A DNA stretch of 64,000 nt from Synechococcus sp. ROS8604 (lineage in GTDB: Bacteria; Cyanobacteriota; Cyanobacteriia; PCC-6307; Cyanobiaceae), in NCBI RefSeq assembly GCF_014279655.1, contig NZ_CP047946.1:1240001-1304000 (forward strand), read 5' to 3'. The notes under the pieces were generated by a model. It was not told the DNA's origin. It saw only the letters and a program-made list of their open reading frames with translations, and did not search any database. Shown piece after piece: positions 17,503 through 28,078 of the stretch; the first letter of the stretch is position 1; each line of letters opens with the position of its first letter. Made by a program: the position numbers and the translations under genes.

Positions 17503-19690
17503 ATGGTTAAGCGCCCTCGGAGTGATTCATGGAGATGGCGTGCACTGGCTTTCGTGGTTGCTGTTGTGTTGTCTGTACTCCCAACAATCGGACTTCGATC
17601 AGCGGAGGCACGATCCGTCTATTCCGTTTCAGCTCCCTCGAGCGCGATCCCCCTTCAAGATCAACCTTTTTAACCTTCCTTCGAGGAAATTTCATCGTCT
17701 TGGGCTGACATTGTTCTGGGACAAGTGATAGGGGAGAGTCGAAGAATTACATTGCTGAATTTTTATGCCGTGATGGCAAAGGCTGGTCATCGTGCTGATT
17801 CACTTGGTCAACAGGCAACGCTGAGCAAGGGATTGTTCTCGTCCCAGAAGCGACGAGAACAATTTGAAGATACAAATTTATTATTTCATCTGGCGGTGAA
17901 ATCGCTTGATTCCTCCCTTTTTCTGGAGAGTGTTCGTAGCGATATAGCTGATTAGGCTGCTATTCAGCTGAAACATGTACTTGATTATGTGTTTTCTCAC
18001 AGTCATCAGAAAATCGTTATTCGTAATATTGAGGACCTTAAAATATCGGCTGATGTAGGAGCTGATTTAATGTCACCTTGGAGGATCCCAGGAACGGCCA
18101 TTGAGCTCACGACTGTGATTGATAATGACACCAGTAATGAAAATTTTACTTCTCAAGTAATACGGTTGCGTCTATTCATGAAATGTACGAAGAAATTGAA
18201 AATCAAGCACCTACCGATCAATCCTACGCAACCCCTCATTTTTACAAGGATTTTTTTTTACCCCTGGCTACTTGGTTCCTACCAAATAGTATTTGATGCT
18301 TCCTACCGGGGTCAGACGTGTGGTCGAGATCCCTGCTGATGGGCAAACTCTCTTTCAGATTGGCTGTGCCATTGTTGTCTTCGCTTTATATATTCTTGCA
18401 AGTTTTTGGTTTGTTGGTCGACTGATCACAACGTATAGGGACTCTGGTTCTCTTCAGATTTTAGTGTCTGATTGGCTTCAGGATGATATTCCTTGGACAC
18501 GAGTTCTGATCGTTCTTACTGTTGTCTTGCTAACCATCTTGACCGATAGATTTATTGATGATGTCATCAATTTTACTGGATTTTCTTTAGTATTTGCAGC
18601 CTATTTTTCTATATTATTTTTACTCTGCCGCAAGTATCTTTGCTTTTTATTTGTTAGAGGCGATTGGCCGAAGTGGTGCTGAGCTTCTGACGCGTTTGCG
18701 CGGTGGGCATTCCACCCTTCAATTGCAGCGGATCAGCAACTTGGTGATGCCTCTGAGTAGGGCTGTAGGACTGCTTGTGGCGGTTGTGCTCATCTATCGA
18801 TTGCTTTTCTGCTGGGTTTGCCTGCGAGCACGGTGCTTGCTTTTTCAGCCGTCCCTGGACTCGCCATTGGTCTCGGTGTTTCTAAATTGCTGGGCAGTTT
18901 ATTTGCCGGTTTATCCATTCAAGCGGATCGCCCTCTTCGCGTTGGTGAATTTTGTCAAATTGGTGAGAATCTTGGTTTTGTGACGAAAATTGGTCTTCGT
19001 TCTTTAGAGCTGCAAGCACTTGAAAGTCTCGTTAAGATTCCAAATTCTCTTGCTGACGAAGCCACGATTGTTAATTTTTCAAGGCGAGTTCGTTTCTCCT
19101 CACCCGATCCTCGGCAGGGCATGGAAGTGCGTTTGCAACTGCCTGCCGATTTTTCACCCTTCCAGTTGGAAGAGTTGCTTCGTCAAACTCGTCTATTGAT
19201 CGATGACCCTGATCGCCTTCACGGTTTAAAAGCAGAGTCGTCTCTCGTGAGTTTGGATAATGATTCTGGAGATTCCAAGACATTGATCGTTTTTGTTTTG
19301 GTTGAACTACACGGCAGGCCTGCCTATCTGCAGATGAGAGAGACCCTGTTGGTGCAGCTCGAGGAATTGCTTGAGAGGATTGAATTGTATGAAATTACGA
19401 TTGGGGATCCTTACTACACAACCTCAGAGCAGTTGGTGCGTGTTCCAGAGCTACTGAGATGCGCTGTCAATACTGATCCTTGTCTAAATTGTGTGAATTG
19501 TCGTCTGCTGAAAATTTCCGCCTGTAGTTATGATCACGAGTTGGAGATATCATCTACTCATCGCTTGCAGGATGATTTTCAAGAAAGCATTCATAGGCTG
19601 CATCAACGATTCATTAAAGTGCTTGCTAAAACCAATATTGAAATTCCTTTCCCCACTCAGACTCTCTTTGTGGAGTCTCCACGTCCTTAA
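17503..19690 (+). pseudogene. MscS-family mechanosensitive channel, multiply disrupted
   Basis: Read across frames, this is one membrane protein: signal peptide (residues about 12-34 from ATG 17503), a periplasmic domain, several transmembrane helices, the MscS pore and beta domain (GLPASTVLAFSAVPGLAIGL and RVGEFCQIGENLGFVTKIGL), and a C-terminal domain to 19690. It is broken by TAA at 17671, TAG at 17953 and frameshifts near 18160, 18285, 18620 and 18810. The pieces keep good protein character, so decay seems fairly recent. The largest open part, 18818-19690, holds the pore and cytosolic domain but lacks the membrane helices before it. The intact ancestor would have been a large MscS-type channel for osmotic shock. 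Confidence 0.82.
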
Positions 19691-19695
19691 GTCAG

Positions 19696-20391
19696 ATGCA
19701 ACGTTGTCCTGAACCAGAGTTGATGAATGCGCCTGATCAGGCGATCGCCTATGCCGAAGCTGATTTTAGTTCCGGCGACCATTCTGTGATTGAACGTTTA
19801 TATGAACTGATTGATGAATCTCCGACGACTCTTCCTCCAGGTAGCTTGATCCTTGACTTAGGTTGCGGTCCGGGAAATATATCTGAGCGGCTTGCTGCTC
19901 GTTGGCCCCTGTCTAACGTGATTGGTCTGGATGGCGCTCCTTCCATGATCAATATTGCTACACAGCGACTGACTGGTTTAAGGCCCGCTTTTCAGAATTT
20001 GAACTACAATCTTGTTGATTTAAGCCACTGTTCTATCGATAAAATGACACAATTAAAGGGTGCTTCTGTGATTGTTAGTAATAGTCTTTTGCATCATCTC
20101 CATCATCCCCAAAAGCTTTGGGATTGCGTGAAGGGGCTTGCCGCTCCCAATGCTTTTATGTTGCACCGCGATCTTCGTCGTCCCTCCCACGAGCGGGAGG
20201 TTGACGCTTTATGTGATCGGTACGCCAGGGAGGCTCCTTCCGTTTTGCAACGCGATTTTCGAGCATCATTGATCGCCGCTTTCACTCCAGAAGAGGTTCG
20301 TGAACAGCTCGATCTGGCCGGACTGAGTCAATTCAGGGTGGGGGCGATTGGTGATCGTTACCTTGAGGTATGCGGTCAGTGGTGTTCTTGA
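19696..20391 (+). CDS. Class I SAM-dependent methyltransferase
   Basis: A 231-residue soluble methyltransferase. Motif I is [13 protein letters not shown] (about 51-63). The strand-2 acidic residue is in [10 protein letters not shown]. The motif IV region is [14 protein letters not shown] (about 124-137), followed by [11 protein letters not shown] and a C-terminal helical end. The HH-rich loop after motif IV resembles small-molecule methyltransferases of the UbiE/Coq5-like group, but the substrate is unknown. It begins five bases after the MscS remnant. MNAPDQ at 19723 is an alternative start. Confidence 0.8.
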   Translation: MQRCPEPELMNAPDQAIAYAEADFSSGDHSVIERLYELIDESPTTLPPGSLILDLGCGPGNISERLAARWPLSNVIGLDGAPSMINIATQRLTGLRPAFQNLNYNLVDLSHCSIDKMTQLKGASVIVSNSLLHHLHHPQKLWDCVKGLAAPNAFMLHRDLRRPSHEREVDALCDRYAREAPSVLQRDFRASLIAAFTPEEVREQLDLAGLSQFRVGAIGDRYLEVCGQWCS

Positions 20392-20440
20392 GGCTGTCTC
20401 GACCGTTGACTGTCAGGCTGGTGGTGTCAACAGCGAGATC

Positions 20441-22105
20441 ATGAGCACGCATTTGGGAGCTGAAAGCAGCGAGTCGTTGGATGCATTGCGTGGTGAGGAT
20501 GGTCTTGCTGAAGCTGTGGCGAGACGTCGCAATTTTGCGATTATTTCCCACCCAGATGCTGGAAAAACCACACTCACCGAGAAGCTCTTGCTGTATGGAG
20601 GTGCGATTCAGCAGGCTGGTGCCGTGAAGTCACGTGGTGAGCAACGCAAGGTCACCTCTGATTGGATGGAGCTGGAAAAACAGCGCGGTATTTCGATTAC
20701 GTCGACCGTTCTGCAATTCGACTATTCCGGAAGCACCATTAATTTGCTGGATACGCCTGGTCACCAGGACTTTTCTGAAGATACCTACCGAACCCTTGCT
20801 GCAGCCGATAACGCGGTGATGCTTGAAGATGCTGCAAAGGGTCTTGAGCCTCAAACACGCAAGCTGTTTGAGGTTTGCCGGATGCGGGAGATCCCGATTT
20901 TTACGTTCATCAACAAGATGGATCGCCCTGGAAGAGAGCCCTTAGCTCTGTTGGACGAAATTGAGGCTGAATTAGGCCTGACTCCTTGGGCTGTGAATTG
21001 GCCGATTGGCAGCGGTGAACTGTTTCGTGGTGTGATTGATCGCCGTACGCGTCAGGTTGTTCTATTTAGTCGCGCTGAGCGTGGTCGGCAGTCTGAGGAA
21101 AAGTTGTTGGACTTGGATGATCCACAATTAACTGACTTGGTAGAGCCAGAGTTGCTTGCTCAGGCTGTGGAAGATCTTGATCTGCTTGAAGCTGCTGGTG
21201 CAGAACTTGACCTTGAATTGGTCCATGCAGGTGAACTTACTCCGGTCTTTTTTGGATCAGCCATGACTAATTTTGGCGTGCGTCCATTCCTGGATGCATT
21301 TATGGATATGGCCCAAAAGCCAGTTGCACGATTAGGTATAGACGGCCCTGTTGACCCTTTGCGACCAGAATTCAGCGGATTTGTGTTCAAGCTGCAGGCA
21401 AATATGGATCCACGTCACCGTGACCGTGTCGCTTTCGTTCGTGTTTGTAGTGGACGTTTTGAAAAAGATATGTCCGTACGCCACGCCCGTACTGGACGCA
21501 CCATTCGTCTTTCGCGTCCTCAGAAGTTATTTGGTCAAGATAGGGCTGTTGTTGAAGATGCTTATCCAGGTGATGTAATTGGTTTAAATAATCCCGGTAT
21601 GTTCTCTATTGGAGATACGCTTTATACGGGGGTAAAGGTTGAATATGAAGGAATTCCCTGTTTTAGTCCGGAAATCTTTAGTTGGTTGCGCAATCCAAAT
21701 CCATCTGCCTTCAAAAACTTCCGCAAAGGCGTTAATGAACTCCGAGAGGAGGGTGCCGTTCAAATTCTCTATGACACCGACGAAAGCAAGCGTGATCCAA
21801 TTCTTGCCGCCGTGGGTCAGTTGCAGTTGGAAGTTGTTCAGCACCGCCTGGAAAATGAGTATGGCGTCGATACCCGCCTAGAGCCCCTTGGTTTTCAGGT
21901 GGCACGTTGGGTCACTGGTGGCTGGTCATCGTTGGATGACGTGGGACGCATCTTTAATTGCAAAACCGTGCGCGATGCCTGGAATCGCCCCGTCTTGTTG
22001 TTCAAAAACGAATGGAATTTGAATCAACTTGTGGAGGAGCATCCCGAGTTGGATCTCAGCACTGTCGCGCCTGTTGTGAGTGGTGTTGAGCCAATCAGCC
22101 TTTAA
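20441..22105 (+). CDS. prfC: Peptide chain release factor 3
   Basis: This GTPase recycles RF1 and RF2 after translation termination. The 554-residue protein has G1 SHPDAGKTT near residue 40, switch [16 protein letters not shown] near 105, and G4 [10 protein letters not shown] near 160, followed by the RF3-type domains II and III. The ATG at 20441 gives normal family length. The longer frame upstream overlaps the methyltransferase and is not conserved-looking. Confidence 0.96.
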   Translation: MSTHLGAESSESLDALRGEDGLAEAVARRRNFAIISHPDAGKTTLTEKLLLYGGAIQQAGAVKSRGEQRKVTSDWMELEKQRGISITSTVLQFDYSGSTINLLDTPGHQDFSEDTYRTLAAADNAVMLEDAAKGLEPQTRKLFEVCRMREIPIFTFINKMDRPGREPLALLDEIEAELGLTPWAVNWPIGSGELFRGVIDRRTRQVVLFSRAERGRQSEEKLLDLDDPQLTDLVEPELLAQAVEDLDLLEAAGAELDLELVHAGELTPVFFGSAMTNFGVRPFLDAFMDMAQKPVARLGIDGPVDPLRPEFSGFVFKLQANMDPRHRDRVAFVRVCSGRFEKDMSVRHARTGRTIRLSRPQKLFGQDRAVVEDAYPGDVIGLNNPGMFSIGDTLYTGVKVEYEGIPCFSPEIFSWLRNPNPSAFKNFRKGVNELREEGAVQILYDTDESKRDPILAAVGQLQLEVVQHRLENEYGVDTRLEPLGFQVARWVTGGWSSLDDVGRIFNCKTVRDAWNRPVLLFKNEWNLNQLVEEHPELDLSTVAPVVSGVEPISL

Positions 22106-22165
22106 TCGGCCGTCGCTGCTTCAAGGCCTCTCACAACATTGCTTCACAATCGCCAGACTGATCCA

Positions 22166-22402
22166 ATGGATCTGTTTGTGTTGAGCCACGTTTGGCTTCT
22201 ACGCCCATGCCCTGACGGCGGCACCGACTACGTGTGTTTTCGTCCTGGGCAGGACCGTGTTGAGGTGGTTGAGGGCTATCACCTCCCCCCCCAGATGCCA
22301 TTGATCAAACGCAGAAAATGGCTGGATAGCGCTGAGGTGCCCCATTGCAGGAGCCAACTTGAAAAGGTGCAGGGGTTCAAGCACGGCCAGCCACTGTTTT
22401 GA
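22166..22402 (+). CDS. Small conserved-looking hypothetical protein
   Basis: A 78-residue soluble protein with the pattern LFVLSHVWLLRPCPDGGTDYVCF, then a basic LIKRRKWLDS stretch. It is compact and coding-like, without a signal peptide, between prfC and the CPP1-like gene. Its end overlaps the longest possible frame of the next gene by four bases. A start at 22139 is possible but adds an atypical leader. Function unknown. Confidence 0.62.
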   Translation: MDLFVLSHVWLLRPCPDGGTDYVCFRPGQDRVEVVEGYHLPPQMPLIKRRKWLDSAEVPHCRSQLEKVQGFKHGQPLF

Positions 22403-22467
22403 TTCAACTCAGCTCTCCCGATTGCGCGCTCCGCTCGATACGCTCAATAGAGACTGAACTTGGATTA

Positions 22468-23157
22468 ATGGCATCAGGGGTTGATCTCGGCTCGAGCTCA
22501 GAGTCCCAGGATCCTTACGAAAGGCTCGGAATTTCTGCTGATGCAGGGTTTGAGGAGGTCCAACAGGCCCGCGAAACCTCTCTTAAAGCTGCTGGTGATG
22601 ATCCAATGGCTCGGGCACGGATCGAAACCGCCTACGACGCCGTTCTGATGGGGCGCTTGCGTCAACGACAGTCGGGAACGATTAGTTCCGCTGCTGCCAC
22701 GGCGTCTCGGCTTGAGAGTCAAAGCACAACGACTGCCCCAACGTCCCCTGTCAACAGCTCCGCGCTGCTAACAAGAATTCGGAATCTCTCCCTCCCGAAT
22801 CCAAAGCTGAACTCAGCCGGTTTTCTTCCGACCTTGCGCTTGGTCGATGGGCAAGGGTTGGTGGTGAGACTCATTGCTGGCGGAATTGGTCTGTTGCTGC
22901 TCCTTGCCGCTCCCACCGCTGTCGACTTAGTGCTTGCCCTCTCCACGATTGGCTTGTTCATTTCTCAGGTCAAGCGTGGTCGCCGTCCCCTTGGTGCTTT
23001 GGGGTGGAGTTTGGCCCTAGTGGCCTTGGGTCTGGTCCTGGGAGCCGTGGTCGGAGCCTTGTTTGCGACGCAAGCAGGATTGCCCTTTAATCCGATTCTC
23101 CTCCAAGCAGTCCCCGCCTATTTGATTCTGCTCGCTGGAGCGTTGTTGTTGCTTTGA
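22468..23157 (+). CDS. CPP1-like (DUF3353) J-like membrane protein
   Basis: A 229-residue protein combining an N-terminal J-like helical domain (DPYERLGISADAGFEEVQQA, then an ARIETAYDAVLM helix), a Ser/Thr/Ala-rich linker and three to four C-terminal transmembrane helices (from about residue 130). This is the layout of the cyanobacterial and plant CPP1 family; plant CPP1 helps stabilise protochlorophyllide oxidoreductase. The HPD motif of true J proteins is absent. ATG 22468 is preferred; a TTG-type start at 22399 would extend it. Confidence 0.78.
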   Translation: MASGVDLGSSSESQDPYERLGISADAGFEEVQQARETSLKAAGDDPMARARIETAYDAVLMGRLRQRQSGTISSAAATASRLESQSTTTAPTSPVNSSALLTRIRNLSLPNPKLNSAGFLPTLRLVDGQGLVVRLIAGGIGLLLLLAAPTAVDLVLALSTIGLFISQVKRGRRPLGALGWSLALVALGLVLGAVVGALFATQAGLPFNPILLQAVPAYLILLAGALLLL

Positions 23158-23180
23158 GCTTGTTGCTTTGAGTAAGCCAC

Positions 23181-24095
<915 letters not shown>

Positions 24096-24098
24096 TCA

Positions 24099-24740
24099 TC
24101 ACACCGGCAATGGTGACAGAGCGTGGAGACGCCCCTCCCTCAGGCTCCAATGGTGACCGATCCATCCTTCAAACAGATCCGGTTCATGGGTGACCACGAT
24201 GAGCAATCGATCGTGGGCGAGATCTTGAAGCAATTCGAGCACTTCGGAGCGAACGGACCAATCAAGACCAGCGGTTGGTTCATCTAACAGCAGCACTTGT
24301 GGGCGGCGCAACAGCTGCACGGCTAAGGCAAGGCGTCGTTGTTGCCCTCCGCTTAAACGTTCGGGGGCCTGTCGCAGATCCACATCACCGAGTCCCACTC
24401 GTCTCAGCACATGGCTTCGCTCCTCACTCGTAAGCCGTTTGTGGCCAAGCTTTAACTCCTGAGACACGTTCAATCCCAGAAAATGACGTTCAGGAAACTG
24501 AAAAACCACACCGCATAGCCAGCGCCTTTGCCGTCGCGACAGCTCTTCTTGATTCCAGCGGATTGAGCCTTTCTGCGCTGCCGCTAAGCCACTGATCATT
24601 TCCAGCAGGCTTGTTTTACCACTGCCGCTATTGCCCGAGATCAGCACTGGCTCGCCTGGCGATGCCTTGAGGTTGATGTCGCTCAGGACCACGCGTTCTG
24701 ACGTCGCCGGCCGGAATCGAATGTCGTTCAGCTCCAGCAT
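24099..24740 (-). CDS. ABC transporter ATP-binding protein
   Basis: A 213-residue single ATPase domain: Walker A GNSGSGKT (about 35-42), Q-loop VVFQFPE (about 78-84), signature LSGGQQRR (about 123-130), Walker B LLLDEP and an H-loop in VVTHEPD. The FQFPE Q-loop and short length resemble energy-coupling-factor (CbiO/EcfA-type) ATPases. No permease gene is adjacent, so substrate and partner are unknown. It precedes hslO by 12 bases. Confidence 0.88.
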   Translation of the reverse strand: MLELNDIRFRPATSERVVLSDINLKASPGEPVLISGNSGSGKTSLLEMISGLAAAQKGSIRWNQEELSRRQRRWLCGVVFQFPERHFLGLNVSQELKLGHKRLTSEERSHVLRRVGLGDVDLRQAPERLSGGQQRRLALAVQLLRRPQVLLLDEPTAGLDWSVRSEVLELLQDLAHDRLLIVVTHEPDLFEGWIGHHWSLREGRLHALSPLPV

Positions 24741-24847
24741 GTGGTTCAGAGGCTTCCGTTGGTAGCAGTGCTGTAATCAGCATGATTGATCATGATCGTG
24801 GCCGATCTCTTTTGAGACAGCGATGATGCGGAGGTCTCCCACAGGCC

Positions 24848-25297
24848 ATGCACGTTCGTTTTCGAGAGGTTGATCCGTTTAATTGCTGGGTGTGGCTTCG
24901 CTTCAGTGAGGCACCCAGTCAAGGGGAGCGAAACTATGTGGATGGCATCTTTGACAGTTGGTATGTGATCGGTCGACTGGGAGGTTTCAATGCCGAGAAC
25001 CTTCAGGTGCATGAAGAAGCTGAGGATCTCAGTTTCATGCGTTACGACAACGACGATGCCTCCAAGGCGATGCCGGCCTTGATGCACAACATGGGTCAGC
25101 TCGAATACCACGAGGAGTGGGCGCGTTGCTGGTTGGACTTGGGGACCAGTGATGGAATTGCTCTGGACGTTTTAATCAATGCCTTAAAGCAGCTCAACTC
25201 GGATGTTGTGAAGCTCGATGAATTGCTGATCGGTGGCGTCAATGAGGATTGGCCTGTTGAGGATCACCCCGACAGCGTGTTCCCAAACATGAACTGA
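24848..25297 (+). CDS. DUF3531 family protein
   Basis: A 149-residue acidic soluble protein of the cyanobacterial and plastid DUF3531 family. The pattern MHVRFREVDPFNCWVWLRF, then an internal NYVDGIFDSWYVIGRLGGFN and a Trp-rich EYHEEWARCWLDLGT, is characteristic. No catalytic motif is known. It ends 134 bases before the rpsB start and is divergent from the ABC ATPase gene. Confidence 0.82.
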   Translation: MHVRFREVDPFNCWVWLRFSEAPSQGERNYVDGIFDSWYVIGRLGGFNAENLQVHEEAEDLSFMRYDNDDASKAMPALMHNMGQLEYHEEWARCWLDLGTSDGIALDVLINALKQLNSDVVKLDELLIGGVNEDWPVEDHPDSVFPNMN

Positions 25298-25333
25298 CTC
25301 TTTGTTAAATTAAGGCGTCCTACTCACCCCGCA

Positions 25334-25404
25334 CACCTGTCCGTTTCGGGTGCTGGACGTTGTGCTCTGAGCTTTGGCTCATCACGCGCCATACCTGACA
25401 GGTG
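25334..25404 (+). promoter_or_regulatory. Possible structured leader of rpsB
   Basis: In the 134-base leader before rpsB, CACCTGTC (25334-25341) is complementary to GACAGGTG (25397-25404), enclosing about 55 bases with smaller possible stems. Ribosomal protein S2 represses its own mRNA in other bacteria, so an autoregulatory leader is plausible, but this fold was judged by eye only. Confidence 0.3.
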
Positions 25405-25431
25405 GAGGCGAACCCGAAACCCTCAACAAAC

Positions 25432-26148
25432 ATGGCTGTCGTCACTCTCGCCGAGATGATGGAAGCTGGTGCCCACTTTGGCCACCAGACCCGTCGTTGG
25501 AACCCTAAAATGTCGCGCTACATCTATTGCGCGCGCAACGGAGTTCACATTATTGATTTGGTGCAGACAGCTGTCTGCATGAATAACGCCTACAAATGGG
25601 TGCGTTCAGCTGCACGTAGCGGCAAGCGTTTCCTTTTTGTTGGTACCAAGAAGCAAGCGTCTGAAGTGGTGGCTCAAGAGGCCCTTCGCTGCGGATCGTC
25701 TTACGTTAACCAGCGTTGGTTGGGCGGAATGCTGACCAACTGGACCACGATGAAGGCCCGGATTGATCGTCTCAAAGATCTTGAAAGGATGGAATCCAGT
25801 GGTGCCATCGCGATGCGCCCCAAGAAAGAAGGTGCGGTTCTGCGCCGTGAACTCGAGCGTCTCCAGAAGTACTTGGGTGGTCTGAAGAACATGCGTCGGA
25901 TCCCCGACGTCGTGGTGCTTGTGGATCAGCGCCGTGAAACCAACGCTGTGCTCGAAGCTCGCAAGCTCGACATCTCTTTGGTTTCGATGCTGGATACCAA
26001 TTGCGACCCTGACTTGTGTGAGGTTCCTATCCCTTGCAACGACGACGCGGTTCGTTCGATTCAGTTGGTTTTGAGCCGTTTGGCTGATGCGATCAACGAA
26101 GGACGTCACGGCGGCCAAGATGGCCGTGGTGATGATGGCCAGGGCTGA
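25432..26148 (+). CDS. rpsB: 30S ribosomal protein S2
   Basis: Small-subunit ribosomal protein S2, 238 residues. It begins with the conserved [20 protein letters not shown] and contains [21 protein letters not shown] and the [10 protein letters not shown] segment. ATG 25432 matches the family start; an in-frame GTG at 25402 would add an atypical leader. Translation elongation factor Ts follows 86 bases later, the standard rpsB-tsf pair. Confidence 0.98.
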   Translation: MAVVTLAEMMEAGAHFGHQTRRWNPKMSRYIYCARNGVHIIDLVQTAVCMNNAYKWVRSAARSGKRFLFVGTKKQASEVVAQEALRCGSSYVNQRWLGGMLTNWTTMKARIDRLKDLERMESSGAIAMRPKKEGAVLRRELERLQKYLGGLKNMRRIPDVVVLVDQRRETNAVLEARKLDISLVSMLDTNCDPDLCEVPIPCNDDAVRSIQLVLSRLADAINEGRHGGQDGRGDDGQG

Positions 26149-26234
26149 TCGTCAGCTCTTAGACGCTTCGTTTTAGCCGCTGCGCGCTCATCGCCGTAGC
26201 GGCATTCTCATAGACCCCCCACTTAATTCACCTC

Positions 26235-26891
26235 ATGGCGGCCGTTTCAGCCAAGCTGGTTAAAGAACTGCGCGACAAAACTGGCGCAGGAATGATGGAT
26301 TGCAAAAAAGCCCTGGCAGAAACCAGTGGTGACACGACGAAAGCCATCGAATGGCTTCGTCAAAAAGGCATCGCAAGTGCTGAAAAGAAATCCACTCGTG
26401 CAGCTGCAGAAGGTGCGATTGGCAGTTACATCCATACCGGTGCTCGTGTGGGTGTGTTGCTAGAGCTCAACTGTGAGACTGATTTCGTTGCCCGTGGCGA
26501 TCTCTTCCAGGGATTGCTCCGCGACGTGTCGATGCAAGTTGCAGCCTGCCCCAACGTCGAATACGTCAGCACAGACGACATTCCTCAAGACATCATCGAT
26601 CGTGAGAAATCGATCGAGATGGGGCGCGACGACCTGGATGGCAAGCCTGAACAGATGAAGGTCAAGATCGTCGAAGGACGCATTGGCAAGCGCTTGAAGG
26701 AGTTGTCCTTGCTGGATCAGCCCTTTATTCGTGACAGCTCAATGTCCGTAGCCGATCTGGTCAAGGAGGTGGTTGGAAAGATTGGTGAAAACGTAAAGGT
26801 TCGCCGCTTTACCCGTTACACCCTTGGTGAAGGCATTGAAATCGAGCAGGTCGACTTTGCTACGGAAGTGGCATCGATGACGAACAGCTGA
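26235..26891 (+). CDS. tsf: Elongation factor Ts
   Basis: The guanine-nucleotide exchange factor for EF-Tu. It is 218 residues, the shorter form usual in cyanobacteria. The N-terminal UBA-like part carries [19 protein letters not shown], and [11 protein letters not shown] (about 76-86) is the conserved core that contacts EF-Tu. It lies between rpsB and a hypothetical gene on the same strand. Confidence 0.98.
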   Translation: MAAVSAKLVKELRDKTGAGMMDCKKALAETSGDTTKAIEWLRQKGIASAEKKSTRAAAEGAIGSYIHTGARVGVLLELNCETDFVARGDLFQGLLRDVSMQVAACPNVEYVSTDDIPQDIIDREKSIEMGRDDLDGKPEQMKVKIVEGRIGKRLKELSLLDQPFIRDSSMSVADLVKEVVGKIGENVKVRRFTRYTLGEGIEIEQVDFATEVASMTNS

Positions 26892-26893
26892 TT

Positions 26894-28078
26894 TTGACGG
26901 CTGAGTCTCACTCCACGAGCGGTTACGACCCCAAGGAGCAGCTGCGTCGGCTTCAACAACAAAGCCGACGTCTTGCTCCAGTGTTGTATCGAGAGCAAGC
27001 GCTTTACCTACAACTTTTGCGCGAGCTCTTGTTGCCAAGCGTGCGTAATGCCGTAGGCCATCTCTTGTGCGAACGGGGTGAACGACTGTCGCGGATTTCC
27101 GTCGAGCAACAGGCGGAACTGCAGCAAACCTTTGATGGACTCGTCCAGCGCTGCTCCAGCCTGCTGACTGTTGAGCAGCTGATGGATCTTTCCAGGCGCC
27201 TTCAGAAAGAAGTTTCAGAATATCGGCAGCAGGCCCAACGCGAGGTGAGCCAGTCCCTTCAGGCTGATGCTCAAACTGAACCGAGAGACATCAATCGTGG
27301 TGGGATTGAGTTAAGCCTGAGTCCTCCCATTGAGCATCCTGATCTGCTCGAGGGATTGCTTCCTCGCATGGAGCCTGATGTGGAGATTGAGGTTGATGAG
27401 CCATCCATGGAACCCGTGGATGAGCAGCCTCCATCGGTTCAGGATCCGATTGATTCAGAGTCAGCCGCTGACGGCACGTCAGCCGACTTTGATCTGTTGC
27501 GCTCCCTGTTTTTGATGGCTGGTGAGGCGATGCAGCAGGGCGATTCGGCTGGCGAGCCAATCAGTTTTGAATCCGATGCGTCTGGGCTGGGTGCCTCCGT
27601 TTTCCCAGCAGATCAGCTGGAGGAGGAATGGATCCCCTCGATGCCTGTGGATTTGGTCCATTGGCTGGAAGGACAGGAGGCCGCGTTAAACCGCAGGATT
27701 CGCAATTTGTCCCATTCCCTCAATGTTGAGTTGCTGAGAGCAGGTTTGGTGAGCAGCCTGCTTCCAACCACGCTCCTGGATGCCGCCATCGCTGGACAGT
27801 TGCAGGCCCTTCCTTCGCCCTCAAATCTTTTACGGCTCAAGCTTCCTTTGCCCATTCCTTCGCAGGACCAGCCGTTGGAAATCCTCAGCATTTTGCTGAG
27901 GCCAGCAGATCTCGAATATGACAACGGTTCTCTGAGGCACAGCCGATACCGATTGCGCCAACATCGCAGCAATTTGCTCACAATGGTGCGGCAGCAGCGG
28001 CATTGGCAGAGCCGTCTTACCAGTCAGGAGGTTCATAGTCAGTGGTGGCCCAATCCGCCGACGACAGGTCAGGACTGA
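26894..28078 (+). CDS. Conserved-type hypothetical protein, helical and acidic
   Basis: A 394-residue soluble protein. The N-terminal 130 residues are helical and rich in Arg, Gln and Leu (LRRLQQQSRRLAPVLYREQA and similar). A long acidic Pro/Asp/Glu linker follows (about 135-210), then a second helical part (VDLVHWLEGQEAALNRRIRN). The best start is TTG 26894, two bases after the tsf stop; no ATG fits. The 3' end overlaps recG by 37 bases in another frame, so the two are probably co-transcribed. Function unknown. Confidence 0.72.
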   Translation: MTAESHSTSGYDPKEQLRRLQQQSRRLAPVLYREQALYLQLLRELLLPSVRNAVGHLLCERGERLSRISVEQQAELQQTFDGLVQRCSSLLTVEQLMDLSRRLQKEVSEYRQQAQREVSQSLQADAQTEPRDINRGGIELSLSPPIEHPDLLEGLLPRMEPDVEIEVDEPSMEPVDEQPPSVQDPIDSESAADGTSADFDLLRSLFLMAGEAMQQGDSAGEPISFESDASGLGASVFPADQLEEEWIPSMPVDLVHWLEGQEAALNRRIRNLSHSLNVELLRAGLVSSLLPTTLLDAAIAGQLQALPSPSNLLRLKLPLPIPSQDQPLEILSILLRPADLEYDNGSLRHSRYRLRQHRSNLLTMVRQQRHWQSRLTSQEVHSQWWPNPPTTGQD

